The notes beneath the pieces were generated by a model, which searched no databases, was not told the origin of the DNA, and was given only the letters and a program-made list of their open reading frames with translations. The position numbers and the translations under genes were made by a program. From Nitrosopumilus adriaticus (GTDB lineage: Archaea; Thermoproteota; Nitrososphaeria; Nitrososphaerales; Nitrosopumilaceae), in assembly GCF_000956175.1 (NCBI RefSeq), contig NZ_CP011070.1, positions 1,172,147 to 1,236,146 on the forward strand: DNA of 64,000 nt. Reading direction: 5' to 3'. Positions 42,279 to 50,969 of the stretch are shown here, one piece after another (within the stretch, counting starts at the first letter, position 1; the number at the start of each line of letters is the position of its first letter).

Positions 42279-43493
42279 TTGGATGAAGAACATCATTATG
42301 ACTTGGTTGTGGTGGGAGGAGGCCCAGCAGGCTCTTCAGCAGCATTTGCGGCGGCAAAGAATGGAATCAAAGTTGCATTATTAGAAAAAGAAAACTCGAT
42401 TGCAGAAACAGTCAGAACAAGCGGAGTCACGTGGATTAAAAATATCAAAGAGTTTGGGATCCCAGATGATTGTTTTAATCCGATTAAAAATTTCTCATTT
42501 TGTTCACCAAATAATGAAGTTATGATTAGTGACTCAGTTCCACGAGCAGCTGTTTTAGACGTTAGAAAATCATACAGGTGGTTAGCACAACAAGCAAAGG
42601 AATCAGGGGCAGATATTTTTTTAAAAGTAAATGTTAATAATGTAATTAAAAACGAGGAAGGAGATATCGTAGGAGTTACAGGTATTGGACCTAATGGAAA
42701 AATTACATTTCATTCAAAAGTAGTAATTGATGCAAGCGGATTTCCATCCACATTATGCAAGGCAATGGGGTTTGTATCCCAGTGGAAGCGATTTGGTGCA
42801 GGAGCAGAATACGAAGTAAAAGCAGAAAATGTAGAGTCAGACACATGGTGGCTAATGGTAGGTCAACAATACTCACCAGCTGGATATGCCTGGATTTTTC
42901 CTCTAGGCAACAACATTGTTAGAATTGGAGTAGGAGTTGGAAAACCAGAATCAGATGTAGACCCAACTCAAAGACTCAAAGAACTTATGGATTCCAAGGT
43001 TGGCCCAATAAAAAAACTAGGAAAGTTAACACCAATTGAATTTCATTATGGATTAATTCCAAATGATGGTTTATCAAGAGACACTGTTTTTAATAATTTA
43101 ATTTTAGTTGGAGATTCTGCAGGTCAGGCAAACCCATTAGTTTTAGAAGGGATAAGATACGCAATAAAATTCGGCAGAGTTGCAGGAAAAGTTGCATCAG
43201 AGGCAATAAAATCAGGAAAAACAGACAAAGATGCATTGAAGCCATATGAAGAAAATTGGAGGAAAGCGATTGAATCAAAAATAAATTCAGCAGGCAAAGT
43301 ACAAGACAGATGGATTGGACTATCGGATGAAGAGTGGGATAAAGAATTAGACATTATCAAAGAATTGAATTCAGAAGAGTTCATTGATTTTATTAAAGCA
43401 GAATTTGGATTATCAAATATGGTAAAATTAGCAACGCATCATCCAAAACTTGCAGTAAGACAGCTCTTCAATTTAGTAAAAGGGAAAAAATAA
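42279..43493 (+). CDS. geranylgeranyl reductase family flavoprotein
   Basis: The 404-residue protein has an FAD loop VVGGGPAGSSAA (about residue 11), the EKENS strand end, DASGFPSTLCKAMG, and the FAD-binding GDSAGQANPLVLEGIRYA near residue 285. Archaeal members saturate the isoprenoid chains of membrane lipids (digeranylgeranylglycerophospholipid reductase) or reduce geranylgeranyl precursors. The C-terminal 100 residues are helical. The start is TTG at 42279. The exact substrate is open since genomes carry several paralogues. Confidence 0.9.
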   Translation: MDEEHHYDLVVVGGGPAGSSAAFAAAKNGIKVALLEKENSIAETVRTSGVTWIKNIKEFGIPDDCFNPIKNFSFCSPNNEVMISDSVPRAAVLDVRKSYRWLAQQAKESGADIFLKVNVNNVIKNEEGDIVGVTGIGPNGKITFHSKVVIDASGFPSTLCKAMGFVSQWKRFGAGAEYEVKAENVESDTWWLMVGQQYSPAGYAWIFPLGNNIVRIGVGVGKPESDVDPTQRLKELMDSKVGPIKKLGKLTPIEFHYGLIPNDGLSRDTVFNNLILVGDSAGQANPLVLEGIRYAIKFGRVAGKVASEAIKSGKTDKDALKPYEENWRKAIESKINSAGKVQDRWIGLSDEEWDKELDIIKELNSEEFIDFIKAEFGLSNMVKLATHHPKLAVRQLFNLVKGKK

Positions 43494-46451
43494 TTACTTT
43501 ACATTAAAAAAATCAGTTACACGAAGATCGTGATATTCTAATTGTATAACATAAAGACCTGGATCAAATGGTTCAGATATTATTTCAGAGAACAACCCTG
43601 AAGAATTATCCTTCAGAGCAATCGCCTCTACAAGATTCCCTCTCTGATCAAAAATGTCAACAAACAGGTCCTCTCTAAAAGAAATTGTCTTCTGAACTGC
43701 ACCTGACACAATCAATTTATCATTTTCATAGGATGCTTCAATGACTGCGGTTCTGGAGCGAATTGGAAGATATCGTTCTATTATTAGCTTTAATTCATCA
43801 ATATTTTCATCTACACTTGCTGCATCTTTGTCAATAAAGCCAGCTTTAATTTCAGTGATCACAGATGAAAAGCGAGGATTACTAGCGAAATCATCACCGC
43901 CAAATTTTTCGGCAAATGATTCAAGTTCTTCAAACTCTCGAGCTAATTCAACTAAGTTCAAATCTGATGCACTGTATTTGTAGTCAAATTCTTCTTCAAC
44001 ATGAACAATTTGGGTCGCCTTTGAATCCTGGTACTGCAGCATCACCACATAGAGACCAGGATCAGTTGGAGCAATCCACTGAGTGTAAAAATTACCTTGT
44101 TTTGTATCAGTGAATTTTAAACTACTATGAGTACTACCATCCATATTGAAAATAGTTACGTATAGATTTTCACGTCTATCAAAAACAGATTTTTCAGTAG
44201 CACCATTTAGAACCCAGATATCTTTTTCAGCATCAAAGGAAATATCATAAATGATTTTTGGATTTTCTAAAACCAAATACTCACTAAGGTAGTCCCCAAT
44301 CTGTGAGATTTTAGATTCTGCATCAACAAAATTTGCAATGCTGATTAGTTCATTAGCATCATCCATCATTTTATTATATTCATCGACATATGCAGAAAAT
44401 TCACTGTTGTAAAAAGTAGAAACCATATTTGAGAAGGCATCAAGTTTTTTACGGAATTCAATTCGCTTTATTTCATCTGCAGTATATCCAACATCAGAAC
44501 CAAGAGGATCATTTGCATATGCTTGTGAAACATCAGTCCATTCTACAAATAATTCGCGCACTAAGAAATCAGCTTGATCAAGATCATTTTTGATTACAAG
44601 GTCTCGTACATCATCTATTTTCTCATTAAACTTGTCAGTGAATTCAATATAGTTTGGTAAGAAACGATTCTTTGTCAAACTAAGTTCAACTAAATTTTCA
44701 AGTGATTTTGCACGCTGTAGAATATCACTTGCACGTACTTTGAATGCATCTTTATCATATGAATCCAAATCAGATTTTATTTGAGGGGCCTTTTCACTCA
44801 CCCAAGTTAGTAAAACTTCAATTCTATCAATTCGGGTAATTGAGGGGTTTCCTGATTCCATTTGTTTGGCCGTATCCAAAATTTTGAGCGCATTATCAAT
44901 CAAAAACAGATTTTCATAATCTGCTTGAAGTTCAGCTTTTTGTTTCATAGTATTATATTGAAATTCTAAAACTAACAATGGGTTTCGTTTTTCTCTTAAT
45001 TCAGTCATGGATTGATCAAATTCAGATACAATTTCTAAGATCTCATCAGCAGATTCAGCATTTTCCACCCTTTCTAGTAGTGATTTCCAATCTTCCACAA
45101 GAGAAGAATCAATTCCACTTGATTGTGAAATCTCAACACTCTTGTTAATTCTGGATGATATGTCAATGATTTGAGCCATCTGTATTATTTCAGATTCTGA
45201 ATCCAAAATGTTTTGAACTGACGTTGCCAGAGCTAAATCAGTTTCTAAATTATCCCAATCAGGTATGATCAGATTAGCAAGATCACTGTTTTCTTCAGAA
45301 TCATTTGAAATAAATCGTTCAACATTATCTAATTCTCGCAGTAAGACTGCAGCTTGGTGCAATTCAGAAACACGGGTTTTTGATTCAATTAACTCAGCAA
45401 TTGACTCTTTACTCATCAAAGATGGTTTAAGGGACTCCCAATCATTTTGAACCAATCGATAAAGGTCACTTTGTTTTCTTGATACAACATCAAGATATCT
45501 TGATTTTGAAAGAATATCTATTAGTTCACTTAGTTCATCAGAGTAAATTGGAGCAGTGCCCCGTGCAAAAATAAATCCCACTTCATTTTTCACAGGTTTG
45601 CTCATTACAGTGTCAGATTTTTTCATCAAGTTTAACAATGTCTCCTCTAACTCATCAAATGTAGGAGTTTTTTGATTGCTTGTCTTTTCAGGATTTACAT
45701 TTCTAATATCCACAAATACATCACTTAACAAATCGATGGCTGTTGTTTTGTCACCAATTTGATAGTAAAATATTGCTGTATAGGTTGTTTCATCAATGGA
45801 CTTTGCAATATCAAAAGAAATTTCATCATCATCTAATAATTGTTGAACAGAATCAAGCGAAGAGGATACTGCGGGTCTAATTAACGGATCAACATCAAGA
45901 ATTAAGTCATCTGCAAAAAATTCAGTCCATAAATTAACATATGTTGATTCTAATTCAGACAGATTATTGGATGTTTGATTAGATATTGGGGATGAAACAT
46001 TAAACAAATCACTGATTAATGATGCTTGATCATTTACCAATTTTTGCGCCATTGAAATTTTTTCATCGTTATTAGGTTCTGAAAAAGTTGATGATGATAC
46101 AGTAAATGTTGTTGATTTGGCATAGTCACCATAAAACAATTTAATTTCATATTCACCAGAAATGCCACAAATCCTTCCTTTCAGTGGAATTACATCAGTG
46201 ATGAAAACCCCATTTGATAAAGGCATGAGTTGCTGGATTTGACATAAATCTCCTTGAGGATTAAAAATTTGCATAATTAAAAATGAGTCGTCAGTAATAC
46301 TTGCAATAGTACCATAAATGAAAAGAGGTTCACCACTCTCATAACTTCCAAAATCATCAAGAATTGTAATCCTATCAGGGCTCTGAGCAGTCGCATATAC
46401 AGGCATCAGCAATATTACCATTAGGCTCAGAACTACTGGAAATTTCCCCAT
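43494..46451 (-). CDS. large secreted helical/Ig-domain surface protein
   Basis: The 985-residue protein has a signal peptide (MGKFPVVLSLMVILLMPVYATAQS). An N-terminal macroglobulin-like domain follows (FGSYESGEPLFIYGTIASI). The long middle region (about 130-760) is helical and charged. Two related C-terminal domains resemble each other: VTIFNMDGSTHSS...TDPGLYVVMLQYQD and VDIFDQRGNLVEA...FDPGLYVIQLEYHD. No C-terminal membrane anchor is visible. It should be outside the membrane, on the S-layer or cell surface. The family is unnamed to me. Its 3' end lies one base from the reductase gene's stop. Confidence 0.8.
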   Translation of the reverse strand: MGKFPVVLSLMVILLMPVYATAQSPDRITILDDFGSYESGEPLFIYGTIASITDDSFLIMQIFNPQGDLCQIQQLMPLSNGVFITDVIPLKGRICGISGEYEIKLFYGDYAKSTTFTVSSSTFSEPNNDEKISMAQKLVNDQASLISDLFNVSSPISNQTSNNLSELESTYVNLWTEFFADDLILDVDPLIRPAVSSSLDSVQQLLDDDEISFDIAKSIDETTYTAIFYYQIGDKTTAIDLLSDVFVDIRNVNPEKTSNQKTPTFDELEETLLNLMKKSDTVMSKPVKNEVGFIFARGTAPIYSDELSELIDILSKSRYLDVVSRKQSDLYRLVQNDWESLKPSLMSKESIAELIESKTRVSELHQAAVLLRELDNVERFISNDSEENSDLANLIIPDWDNLETDLALATSVQNILDSESEIIQMAQIIDISSRINKSVEISQSSGIDSSLVEDWKSLLERVENAESADEILEIVSEFDQSMTELREKRNPLLVLEFQYNTMKQKAELQADYENLFLIDNALKILDTAKQMESGNPSITRIDRIEVLLTWVSEKAPQIKSDLDSYDKDAFKVRASDILQRAKSLENLVELSLTKNRFLPNYIEFTDKFNEKIDDVRDLVIKNDLDQADFLVRELFVEWTDVSQAYANDPLGSDVGYTADEIKRIEFRKKLDAFSNMVSTFYNSEFSAYVDEYNKMMDDANELISIANFVDAESKISQIGDYLSEYLVLENPKIIYDISFDAEKDIWVLNGATEKSVFDRRENLYVTIFNMDGSTHSSLKFTDTKQGNFYTQWIAPTDPGLYVVMLQYQDSKATQIVHVEEEFDYKYSASDLNLVELAREFEELESFAEKFGGDDFASNPRFSSVITEIKAGFIDKDAASVDENIDELKLIIERYLPIRSRTAVIEASYENDKLIVSGAVQKTISFREDLFVDIFDQRGNLVEAIALKDNSSGLFSEIISEPFDPGLYVIQLEYHDLRVTDFFNVK

Positions 46452-46523
46452 AAAGTTACAAACCGAGATTAATCATACTTAAAACTTGAGTAGCTATGAT
46501 ATGCGAATCCCTACTCCACACAA

Positions 46524-46739
46524 TCAAGCCATGGCAACTACAGTAAAGTAGTTGCCAGACTTGATTTTTGGCACAGTGTTGGCATGGTTGGTATTTTTCG
46601 ATATACAAATTGAATGGAATTGCTCGATTGTGCACTTTGTACAATTTTTACAAATCATGCTATTTGGCTTCAAGCAATAGGAGCATTTGGTATGCTCATA
46701 TAATTTTCCACCACAGTTTCGGCATGATTCATCAGGCAA
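46524..46739 (-). CDS. small multi-Cys zinc-ribbon protein
   Basis: The 71-residue product starts PDESCRNCGGKLYEHTKCSYCL and continues with MICKNCTKCTIEQFHS. The four Cys-x2-Cys pairs fit one or two zinc ribbons. The C-terminal 25 residues are plain. It is encoded on the minus strand upstream of the large secreted protein, and its ATG at 46739 is divergent from the methyltransferase. It probably binds nucleic acid or protein. An alternative minus-strand frame at 46456-46644 is a shadow. Confidence 0.7.
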   Translation of the reverse strand: MPDESCRNCGGKLYEHTKCSYCLKPNSMICKNCTKCTIEQFHSICISKNTNHANTVPKIKSGNYFTVVAMA

Positions 46740-46840
46740 TTCTTTTCAAACAAAATTAATTTAAATAAAATATAAGAAGCACGTAGAAGTCGTTCATATC
46801 AATCATCAGTGAAACGAAAACTAAAATGAAATAACAAGTC

Positions 46841-47479
46841 ATGAGAGTTATGGATGGAGTTAGAAAAACCTTTGATGAATGGGCTCAAAATGGAAGAGCG
46901 GAATTGATGGAGGTAGAGCACGGAAAGAATGTTTCAAAATTTTTACAAACCATATCATTTGAGAAACCATTTACGTTTCTAGATGTTGGTTGTGGAAATG
47001 GATGGGTAGTAAAGAAAATTTCAAAGGAGAAAAATTGCAGAAAGGCAGTAGGCATTGACAAAAGTAAAAAGATGGTCATACAGGCAAAACAAAAAAAAGA
47101 GAGTAAGAAAGAAGAATTCATCCATACCAATATAGAATCAATGAAGTACAAAGGGAAGTTTGATTTTATTTTCTCAATGGAATCAATTTATTATGCAGAT
47201 TCAATTGATGTTGCCTTAAAAAAAATATTTAAAATGTTAAAACCCGGGGGAAGTTTTTTCTGTGGGACTGATTTTTACTCAGACAACAAGGCTACAGCAA
47301 AATGGGCAAAGATTATGAAAATACAAATGCATTTGCATTCAAAAAAAGAATGGAAAGAGTTTTTCAAGAATGCGGGGTTTATTACAAAAACAAAGCAAAT
47401 CAAAGATTTGAAAAGTAAGAAAAAATGGAAACGTGAATTTGGAACATTGTTCATTATAGGCACAAAGCCTCAAAGGTAA
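46841..47479 (+). CDS. class I SAM-dependent methyltransferase
   Basis: The 212-residue protein has the SAM-binding loop FLDVGCGNGWVVKKI (residues ~47-61), the acidic motif II GIDKSKKMV and the post-loop DFIFSMESIYYAD followed by MLKPGGSFFCGTDFY. The overall layout is that of small-molecule or ubiquinone-type methyltransferases (Methyltransf_11). Substrate unknown. The start is ATG at 46841. It sits just before rnpB on the same strand. Confidence 0.9.
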   Translation: MRVMDGVRKTFDEWAQNGRAELMEVEHGKNVSKFLQTISFEKPFTFLDVGCGNGWVVKKISKEKNCRKAVGIDKSKKMVIQAKQKKESKKEEFIHTNIESMKYKGKFDFIFSMESIYYADSIDVALKKIFKMLKPGGSFFCGTDFYSDNKATAKWAKIMKIQMHLHSKKEWKEFFKNAGFITKTKQIKDLKSKKKWKREFGTLFIIGTKPQR

Positions 47480-47512
47480 TATTCAAATTCAATCAAGATA
47501 CCAAACTATCAT

Positions 47513-47792
47513 GTGAGCTGGAGCACGACACGCTGCTACGGCAGAGGAAACTCCTCCCTCCATACAGGAAATGTGATCCGGAGATGGATAATCAGAGATG
47601 ATTGGCAACGGAGCAGAAAAAAATCCAATATGGCGTACTATGATGGCAAAACCTGAGGTTTCCATAGAAGGAATGAAAAAAGCCGCCCCACATGGAGCAA
47701 GGCCAAACAGAACTTAAAGTTCCTGTACTAGGTTCAGGTAGGCTGCAAAGCGAAATATCGTGAAAACAGAAGGAGGGTTACTCCCAGCACAC
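47513..47792 (+). ncRNA. rnpB: RNase P RNA
   Basis: About 280 bases with the conserved elements of RNase P RNA. Near the 5' end is GGCAGAGGAAACTCCTCC (conserved region I), in the middle are GTGGCAAAACCTGAGG-like and AAAAAAGCC elements, and near the 3' end is ACAGAAGGAGGGTTAC (conserved region V). The 5' segment GTGAGCTGG (47513-47521) pairs with the 3' segment CCAGCACAC (47784-47792) apart from one A-A mismatch, forming helix P1. It processes the 5' end of tRNAs. A T-run follows the 3' end. Found by pattern, without covariance search. Confidence 0.85.
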
Positions 47793-47793
47793 A

Positions 47794-47807
47794 TTTTTTT
47801 AATTTTT
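47794..47807 (+). terminator. T-run terminator after RNase P RNA
   Basis: Seven T residues (47794-47800) followed by AA and further T residues lie directly after the P1 helix of the RNase P RNA. Archaeal transcription often ends at such U-runs. Confidence 0.55.
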
Positions 47808-47813
47808 AAAATT

Positions 47814-49196
47814 TTAACTCATTGATTGAGCATTTTCTTTACAAATCTCTGCTGCACATCCGCATGATGCATCACATAGACATGAGCCCTGCATTTCACA
47901 ATCACATTCAGAGCCCATTTCAGCAGATGCAGCACATCCACATGCTGCCTCCTCACGGTTAGCCATTGTTGGAGGAGGGGTAGTTGTTTCTTGAGGTGCT
48001 GTATTTTCATAAACACTTCTTGTTTGTTGATAATCAGTTTCATCTTTTAGTTGGGCCTCACCTCTATTGGTTTGGTAACCACCAGATGATGCACTAGTTT
48101 GGTAACCTACTAATCTACTAGGATCAATTCCTTGTTGACCAACTTTTTCGTTTTTAAGAGATCTGCTACTTACAAAGAAAAATGCAATTCCTGCAACGGC
48201 TGCCAATCCAGCCATTCCGTATACAATGTAAATTGGAAAGTCACCAGTGGATGTTGTTCCATAACCTTCAGGAGTAGTTGGCGTAACACCAGCAATTTCA
48301 AGACCATCAAGAACATCTATTGAACCAAATCCAATCAAAGATAATGTAGCTGTATCTGATGATTGTACACTTCTAACAACATATCTTTCATCAGCATCAA
48401 TTTCTGCAGTAAATACTCTTTCTACTTGTCTGCCTTCTCTAATACTACTTTCACCCATAGTCCAACTAGATACGACAAATCCAGAAATTGACTCATCCAA
48501 TCCAAATGTTCCAGCATCTACATTGATACCAGTTGGATCAAACAAAAAGTGCCAATTTGTAAGGGGTTGTTGTAAAATAAAATCAGCATTAATTATAGGT
48601 CTATGAAGAACTTGTTCTGCTTCTGTTCCAGCAAATACAGCATAAACTTCAGGCTCTTGGTCTCTTAGCATGTTAATTGGAATGTTAATCTCGACACCAT
48701 CAATGTTAATTTCATCATTTACAGTCATTCCTCTCCAGCCCAAATCAACTAAACTTCTTTGGGAATCTTTTGTAATCACATAACCAGAAAGGGTTCCTTC
48801 AAGGAGGACTTTGTAATCTATTGAGGTATTGATGTTTCTTCCTTTAAGAAAGAATTCATAAGCCACATTCAAATCGGTAATTTTTGCATGACTTCCATCA
48901 TCAGATAATTTTTGATTTAGTTTATTCATTAAATCTTGAACGCCAGGATTTGAAGAATCTGCAACTCCGGCAACAGTCCATTCATTTCCACGTAGTACAT
49001 CAAAGAGTTGCCCGCCATTAGGATATTCAATAAAGACAGTTTTTAGATAATTTATAGCGAATGGAGATTCGTCAGCATTTGGATTAATTCGTGCATCCAA
49101 TTGTGCAGCCCATGCAGGACTAGTAGTACCAAATACAACAAGCCCAACAAGCAAAACTGTTAAAATTACAGCCCTAGACACGAGTAAAATCCACAA
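47814..49196 (-). CDS. exported single-span membrane protein with Cys-rich cytoplasmic tail
   Basis: The 460-residue protein has a signal peptide (residues 1-30, ending SPAWA), a soluble beta-rich region (31-319), a membrane span (321-343, IVYGMAGLAAVAGIAFFF) and a tail ending with nine cysteines between 419 and 452. The tail holds ACGCAA, ECDCE, SCLCDASCGC and EIC, four Cys-x-Cys pairs like a metallothionein. If the N-terminal part is outside, the Cys tail is cytoplasmic and could bind copper, zinc or iron-sulfur clusters. The tail also contains a Pro/Thr-rich linker. Ends near the rnpB terminator on the opposite strand. Unknown family. Confidence 0.8.
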   Translation of the reverse strand: MWILLVSRAVILTVLLVGLVVFGTTSPAWAAQLDARINPNADESPFAINYLKTVFIEYPNGGQLFDVLRGNEWTVAGVADSSNPGVQDLMNKLNQKLSDDGSHAKITDLNVAYEFFLKGRNINTSIDYKVLLEGTLSGYVITKDSQRSLVDLGWRGMTVNDEINIDGVEINIPINMLRDQEPEVYAVFAGTEAEQVLHRPIINADFILQQPLTNWHFLFDPTGINVDAGTFGLDESISGFVVSSWTMGESSIREGRQVERVFTAEIDADERYVVRSVQSSDTATLSLIGFGSIDVLDGLEIAGVTPTTPEGYGTTSTGDFPIYIVYGMAGLAAVAGIAFFFVSSRSLKNEKVGQQGIDPSRLVGYQTSASSGGYQTNRGEAQLKDETDYQQTRSVYENTAPQETTTPPPTMANREEAACGCAASAEMGSECDCEMQGSCLCDASCGCAAEICKENAQSMS

Positions 49197-49297
49197 AATA
49201 ACAGTAATAAACTTATCCTAAGTTAAATGATCGCAATCTTTTGAAAAAGTAATATGAGGTAATAAAACAAAACTAGATAGTTTTAGGGGAAAATGGT

Positions 49298-50218
49298 ATG
49301 ATCACAGTATTAGCAGGAGGAACAGGTTCAGTCAAATTAGTAAGAGGACTGGTAGCTCAAGAGTCCAAAGTTAATGTGATCAGCAATGTCGGAGATAATT
49401 ATTGGCTTTATGGTCTCTATGTTTGTCCAGATATCGACACCATCGTTTACGGTTTAGCAGATTTACTTGATCAAGAAAGAGGTTGGGGAATGAAAAAGGA
49501 TACCTTCAACTTTTTACGTCAAATGGAAGTTTTTGGAGAAGAGACATGGTTTAGAGTAGGAGATAGAGATGCTGCAACACATTTGATTAGAACTAACATG
49601 CTAAAAAATGGAAAAAATCTCAGCGACATTACAAAATGGATGTGTGAGAAATTTGCAGTAAGTGCCAACATCATTCCAGTTACAGATAACAGTATTGAAA
49701 CTAGGATTACAACAGACAAAGGAGAATTACACTTACAAGAATACTGGGTAAAGCATAGGGGAAAAGATCCAGTTTTAGGAATCCAATATATCGGGGCCGA
49801 TAAAGCACGACCAAACCCAGAAGCAGTAAATGCAATCCATGATGCAGACATGGTTATTTTGGCTCCAGGAAATCCACTTACATCAATTGGGCCAATGTTA
49901 CAGATTAAAGGCATTAGAAAAGAATTATCAAAAATTAAGAAAAAAGTTGTTGCAGTAAGTCCACTAATTGGAGAGAATGCAATAAGCGGACCCGCAGCAA
50001 AATACATGCAAGCAGCAGGAATTGAATCTAATGCTTATGGATTGGCAAAAATGTATTCAGATGTATGCTCCAACATAATCTTAGATTCAAAAGACAGATT
50101 ACTTACAAAGAAAATTCAAAGTTTAGACATGAGAGTTTTTGAAACTAAAATCACTATGAAAAATAAATTAGCTGAAGACGCATTAGCAAATTTCATTTTA
50201 AAACAAGTCCACGTTTAA
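49298..50218 (+). CDS. cofD: 2-phospho-L-lactate transferase (F420 biosynthesis)
   Basis: The 306-residue protein is CofD, which moves the lactyl-phosphate from its guanylyl carrier to 7,8-didemethyl-8-hydroxy-5-deazariboflavin (Fo), giving F420-0. Hallmarks are ITVLAGGTGSVKLVRGL, NVGDNYWLYGLYVCPDIDTI and APGNPLTSIGPMLQIKGIR. It is followed by cofC after one base, so the two are translated from one transcript. The ATG at 49298 is the family start. cofE is separate at 18.3 kb. Confidence 0.95.
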   Translation: MITVLAGGTGSVKLVRGLVAQESKVNVISNVGDNYWLYGLYVCPDIDTIVYGLADLLDQERGWGMKKDTFNFLRQMEVFGEETWFRVGDRDAATHLIRTNMLKNGKNLSDITKWMCEKFAVSANIIPVTDNSIETRITTDKGELHLQEYWVKHRGKDPVLGIQYIGADKARPNPEAVNAIHDADMVILAPGNPLTSIGPMLQIKGIRKELSKIKKKVVAVSPLIGENAISGPAAKYMQAAGIESNAYGLAKMYSDVCSNIILDSKDRLLTKKIQSLDMRVFETKITMKNKLAEDALANFILKQVHV

Positions 50219-50219
50219 T

Positions 50220-50858
50220 TTGAAAATAGCTGCAATAATACCTGTAAAAACTTTCTCCAATGCAAAGACACGTTTAGATTTATCTCCAGCAAAAATTGAA
50301 AATTTGTGTGAGATAATGCTAGAAGAAATTCTACATACAATTTCAATTTCCCCTCAAATTGATAAAACAATCATAGTGACAAAAGAAGAAAAAGCAATTG
50401 AGATTGGAAAAAAATTCAACGCAGTAGTATTGATTGATGAAAAAGAGGAAAGTGTCAATAGTGCAGTATCAATTGCAGACAAATACCTTTTAGAAAACAA
50501 ATATGATGCATCCATTGTATTCCCTCAAGACATCCCATACATCAAAACACAAGATATTGATTTTATGTTAAACTACAAAGCACCACCTAATTTTGCAATA
50601 ATTATTCCTTCAAGAAGATTTGATGGAACAAATGCCCTTGCAAGAATGCCAATTGATTTAATGGAAACCCATTATGATGAAGATAGTTACAAAATCCATA
50701 TGAATACCGCAAAAGAGCACACGCTAAATGTTGCAATGGTTTTCGTTAAAAGAATAATGTGGGATGTAGACAATATAGAAGATTTGAAATTTTTATTAGA
50801 ACAAAACGAAAAACCACATATCGCAGAAAAAATTAAAAAAATCCTAGAGATTAATTGA
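50220..50858 (+). CDS. cofC: 2-phospho-L-lactate guanylyltransferase (F420 biosynthesis)
   Basis: The 212-residue protein is CofC, a nucleotidyltransferase that activates 2-phospholactate with GTP for CofD. It begins IAAIIPVKTFSNAKTRLDLSP, then has VLIDEKEESVNSAVSIA and the acidic loop VFPQDIPYIKTQD. A short C-terminal helix follows. The start is TTG at 50220, one base after the cofD stop. Confidence 0.92.
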   Translation: MKIAAIIPVKTFSNAKTRLDLSPAKIENLCEIMLEEILHTISISPQIDKTIIVTKEEKAIEIGKKFNAVVLIDEKEESVNSAVSIADKYLLENKYDASIVFPQDIPYIKTQDIDFMLNYKAPPNFAIIIPSRRFDGTNALARMPIDLMETHYDEDSYKIHMNTAKEHTLNVAMVFVKRIMWDVDNIEDLKFLLEQNEKPHIAEKIKKILEIN

Positions 50859-50907
50859 AAATATTATTTTCCTAAGATCAAAAAAACCAGTTGAGATCAC
50901 CAACAAA

Positions 50908-50916
50908 CTTATAAAC
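50908..50916 (+). promoter_or_regulatory. TATA box of TFB gene
   Basis: CTTATAAAC lies 54-62 bases before the TFB ATG at 50970, so the message would have a short 5' leader of roughly 30 bases. Confidence 0.45.
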
Positions 50917-50969
50917 AATAATTTAGAAAATTTTAAATAGTATCATTAAAGGTTTTGTGAGAAATAAAG

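Noticed and set aside
46456-46644. 62-codon minus-strand frame at 46.5 kb
   Set aside because: It is an out-of-frame shadow of the 71-residue multi-Cys protein, which has regular Cys pairs.
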